NCBI RefSeq assembly: GCF_000285295.1
Contig: NZ_CADP01000015.1
Coordinates: 21,816 to 54,366, forward strand
DNA: 32,551 nucleotides
Source: Komagataeibacter europaeus LMG 18890
GTDB taxonomy: Bacteria; Pseudomonadota; Alphaproteobacteria; Acetobacterales; Acetobacteraceae
Direction: 5' to 3'
Below, one piece after another: positions 31,247-32,551 of the stretch. Within the stretch, counting starts at the first letter, position 1. Each line of letters starts with the position of its first letter. A model generated the notes under the pieces. That model was not told the origin of the DNA and searched no databases. It was given only the letters and a program-made list of their open reading frames with translations. The position numbers were made by a program, and so were the translations under genes.

Positions 31247-31267
31247 CTGGAGACCCGCAAAAACCGG
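31247..31267 (+). repeat. IS left terminal inverted repeat
   Basis: It starts CTGGAGACCCGC and ends AAAACCGG; it is the exact reverse complement of 32531-32551. The preceding bases CAAG could be the left target duplication, but the right flank is not available to confirm this. Confidence 0.9.
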
Positions 31268-31323
31268 TAGCGTTTGGACGGCTATGGTGATTCATTGAAG
31301 TTACGCGATCACGGAGGCCTGCT

Positions 31324-32403
31324 ATGGATCCCAAGTCCCTGTTCAGTTTGAGCGATCACCTTGATGCATTGAGCAAAGAGGGCGATCCGCTCGAGGTTTT
31401 GCAGGAGACGGTGGATTTCGAGTATTTCCGGGCGTGGCTGGTCGAAGGGCTTGGGTATGGCGATGGTAGCAAAGGCGGCCGCCCACCATTCGATCCGGTG
31501 ATGATGTTCAAGGTCCTGATCCTGCAGGCGCAGCATAATCTGTCAGACGCCCGGATGGAGTTCATGATCCGCGATCGGCTGAGTTGGCTGCGATTTCTGG
31601 GGCTGTCGCTCGGGGATCGAACGCCGGACGAGAATACGATCCGGCATTTTCGCAATCGCCTGACCGAGACGGGAACGCTCAGGCGGGTGATGAAGGCCTT
31701 TGACTGGCAACTCCAGAAGAAGGGCTACATGCCAATGTCCGGGCAGATCGTGGACGCCTCGCTAGTGCCTGCGCCAAGACAGCGGAACACCGAGGGCGAA
31801 CGCGAAGCGATCAAGTCAGGGAAGAGCGCCAGCGACATTTGGCCGGACGAGCCGAACAAGGCAGCACAGAAGGATACCGACGCTCGCTGGACACTCAAGG
31901 TCGGCGGAAAAGTCCGGTATCGGGCAGATGGGACGCCGCTCCCCATGATCGCCCTGCCGGTCTTCGGCTACAAATCCCACATCAGCATCGACCGACGCTT
32001 CGGCTTCATCCGAGGCATGGCGGTGACTTCGGCGTCAGCGGCGGACGGGCGTCTTCTCCGGCAGGTCGTCAGCACGAACAATACCAGTTCCGAGGTCTGG
32101 GCAGACAGTGCCTATCGATCCAGGCGCAACGAGAAGTGGCTGTCGGACCAGATGCTCACGTCCCGTATTCATCGGCGCAAACCCATGGGCAAGCCGATGT
32201 CAAAGGCAACCGCGCGGGCCAATGCCGCCAAATCCTCGATCCGTGCGCATGTTGAGCATGTCTTCGCGCATCAGAAAAACCGGTTCAACCTGTTCATCCG
32301 CACCATCGGCCTCGCCCGCGCTGAGGCGAAACTGACCCTTTGCAACCTGGCCTACAACTTCAATCGGCTGATCTTCCACGAGCGTCTAGAAACCGCAGGC
32401 TGA
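31324..32403 (+). CDS. IS5-family transposase
   Basis: The 359-residue DDE transposase has the N-terminal DUF772-type region (GGRPPFDPVMMFKVLILQ, about 57-74, then DRLSWLRFLGLSLGD and PDENTIRHFRNRL). The catalytic acids are Asp144 in IVDASLVPAPRQ, Asp261 in VWADSAYRS and Glu311 in RAHVEHVFAHQK. The C-terminal YNFNRL segment is typical. The reading frame is intact with ATG 31324 and an upstream GGAGG ribosome site. It is probably functional. IS5-family members usually favour short CTAG/YTAR-like targets with 4-bp duplications; the flanks here do not allow a test. Confidence 0.95.
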   Translation: MDPKSLFSLSDHLDALSKEGDPLEVLQETVDFEYFRAWLVEGLGYGDGSKGGRPPFDPVMMFKVLILQAQHNLSDARMEFMIRDRLSWLRFLGLSLGDRTPDENTIRHFRNRLTETGTLRRVMKAFDWQLQKKGYMPMSGQIVDASLVPAPRQRNTEGEREAIKSGKSASDIWPDEPNKAAQKDTDARWTLKVGGKVRYRADGTPLPMIALPVFGYKSHISIDRRFGFIRGMAVTSASAADGRLLRQVVSTNNTSSEVWADSAYRSRRNEKWLSDQMLTSRIHRRKPMGKPMSKATARANAAKSSIRAHVEHVFAHQKNRFNLFIRTIGLARAEAKLTLCNLAYNFNRLIFHERLETAG

Positions 32404-32530
32404 CTCTGTCTGCAAGTCGGCAAAACCGGCGAAATCAACGCCGGGTATCGTGGAAATCGGTCCGAATGATACCCTTGGTGCGCCCCGCAACCTCGACGTC
32501 ATCAAGCCAGCCCGCTTCGCCAGAAATTAC

Positions 32531-32551
32531 CCGGTTTTTGCGGGTCTCCAG
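32531..32551 (-). repeat. IS right terminal inverted repeat
   Basis: It is the reverse complement of the left repeat over all 21 bases. The window stops exactly here, consistent with an assembly break at a multi-copy element. Confidence 0.9.

Larger units (their letters stand above)
31247..32551 (+). mobile_element. IS5-family insertion sequence, apparently complete
   Basis: The element spans about 1305 bp between perfect 21-bp terminal inverted repeats at 31247-31267 and 32531-32551. Both have the core GAGACCCGCAAAAACCGG, and partial matching continues inward. A single full-length DDE transposase gene lies inside. The right repeat ends on the last base of the window, so the target duplication cannot be checked and the exact outer base is uncertain by a few positions. 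The GC3 of the transposase gene is visibly lower than that of the chromosomal genes, as expected for a mobile element. Confidence 0.9.

Overview
This window looks like a chromosomal contig piece from an acetic acid bacterium (Acetobacteraceae, Alphaproteobacteria). Komagataeibacter or a close relative is my best guess. The reasons are the high GC and strong GC3 bias, the PDH E1-beta with a Pro/Ala linker at its N-terminal side, the PurS/PurQ/small-PurL purine route, and the many short secreted proteins. The genus is inference. There are no tRNA, rRNA or CRISPR features, and no gene-free stretch longer than about 300 bases.

Layout. 1-3755 (+): pyruvate dehydrogenase genes pdhB (5' end outside the window), pdhC and lpd. 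3992-5804 (+): lipA (lipoate synthesis, which serves the E2 upstream), a RatA/COQ10-type START protein and a small secreted protein. 5912-9489 (-): a tightly overlapping operon read terC, slt, pgpA, cinA/pncC. 9716-16873 (+): the purine cluster purB, TANGO2/NRDE, purC, purS, a Rap1a/Tai-like secreted protein, purQ, purL, then bolA and grxD. purC to purL are joined by four consecutive ATGA overlaps. 17016-19312: a His-rich secreted protein, yraN (-) and a cardiolipin synthase. 19516-20609 (+): a di-heme-b, ferric-reductase-like membrane protein overlapping a tetraheme cytochrome c3-like protein. 20619-22384 (-): an AI-2E family permease and an EEP-family phosphodiesterase. 22503-25799 (+): sseA, metC and a zinc alcohol dehydrogenase.

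From about 25930 the window becomes accessory. It holds a low-GC CatB-type acetyltransferase broken by a frameshift at a poly-A tract, a small secreted protein broken by an in-frame TAA, two more small proteins, a DUF6056-like polytopic membrane protein (-), and a sugar-porter MFS transporter. An IS5-family element occupies 31247-32551, and its right inverted repeat ends on the last base of the window.

The most unusual feature is a dispersed 76-79 bp repeat present five times. It sits just after stop codons and always has the same orientation relative to the gene before it. Its sequence folds as an outer stem enclosing two hairpins (a three-way junction), with compensatory changes between copies. 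Other points of interest are the cytochrome b/c3 module, the immunity-like protein locked inside the purine operon, and the two recently broken genes.
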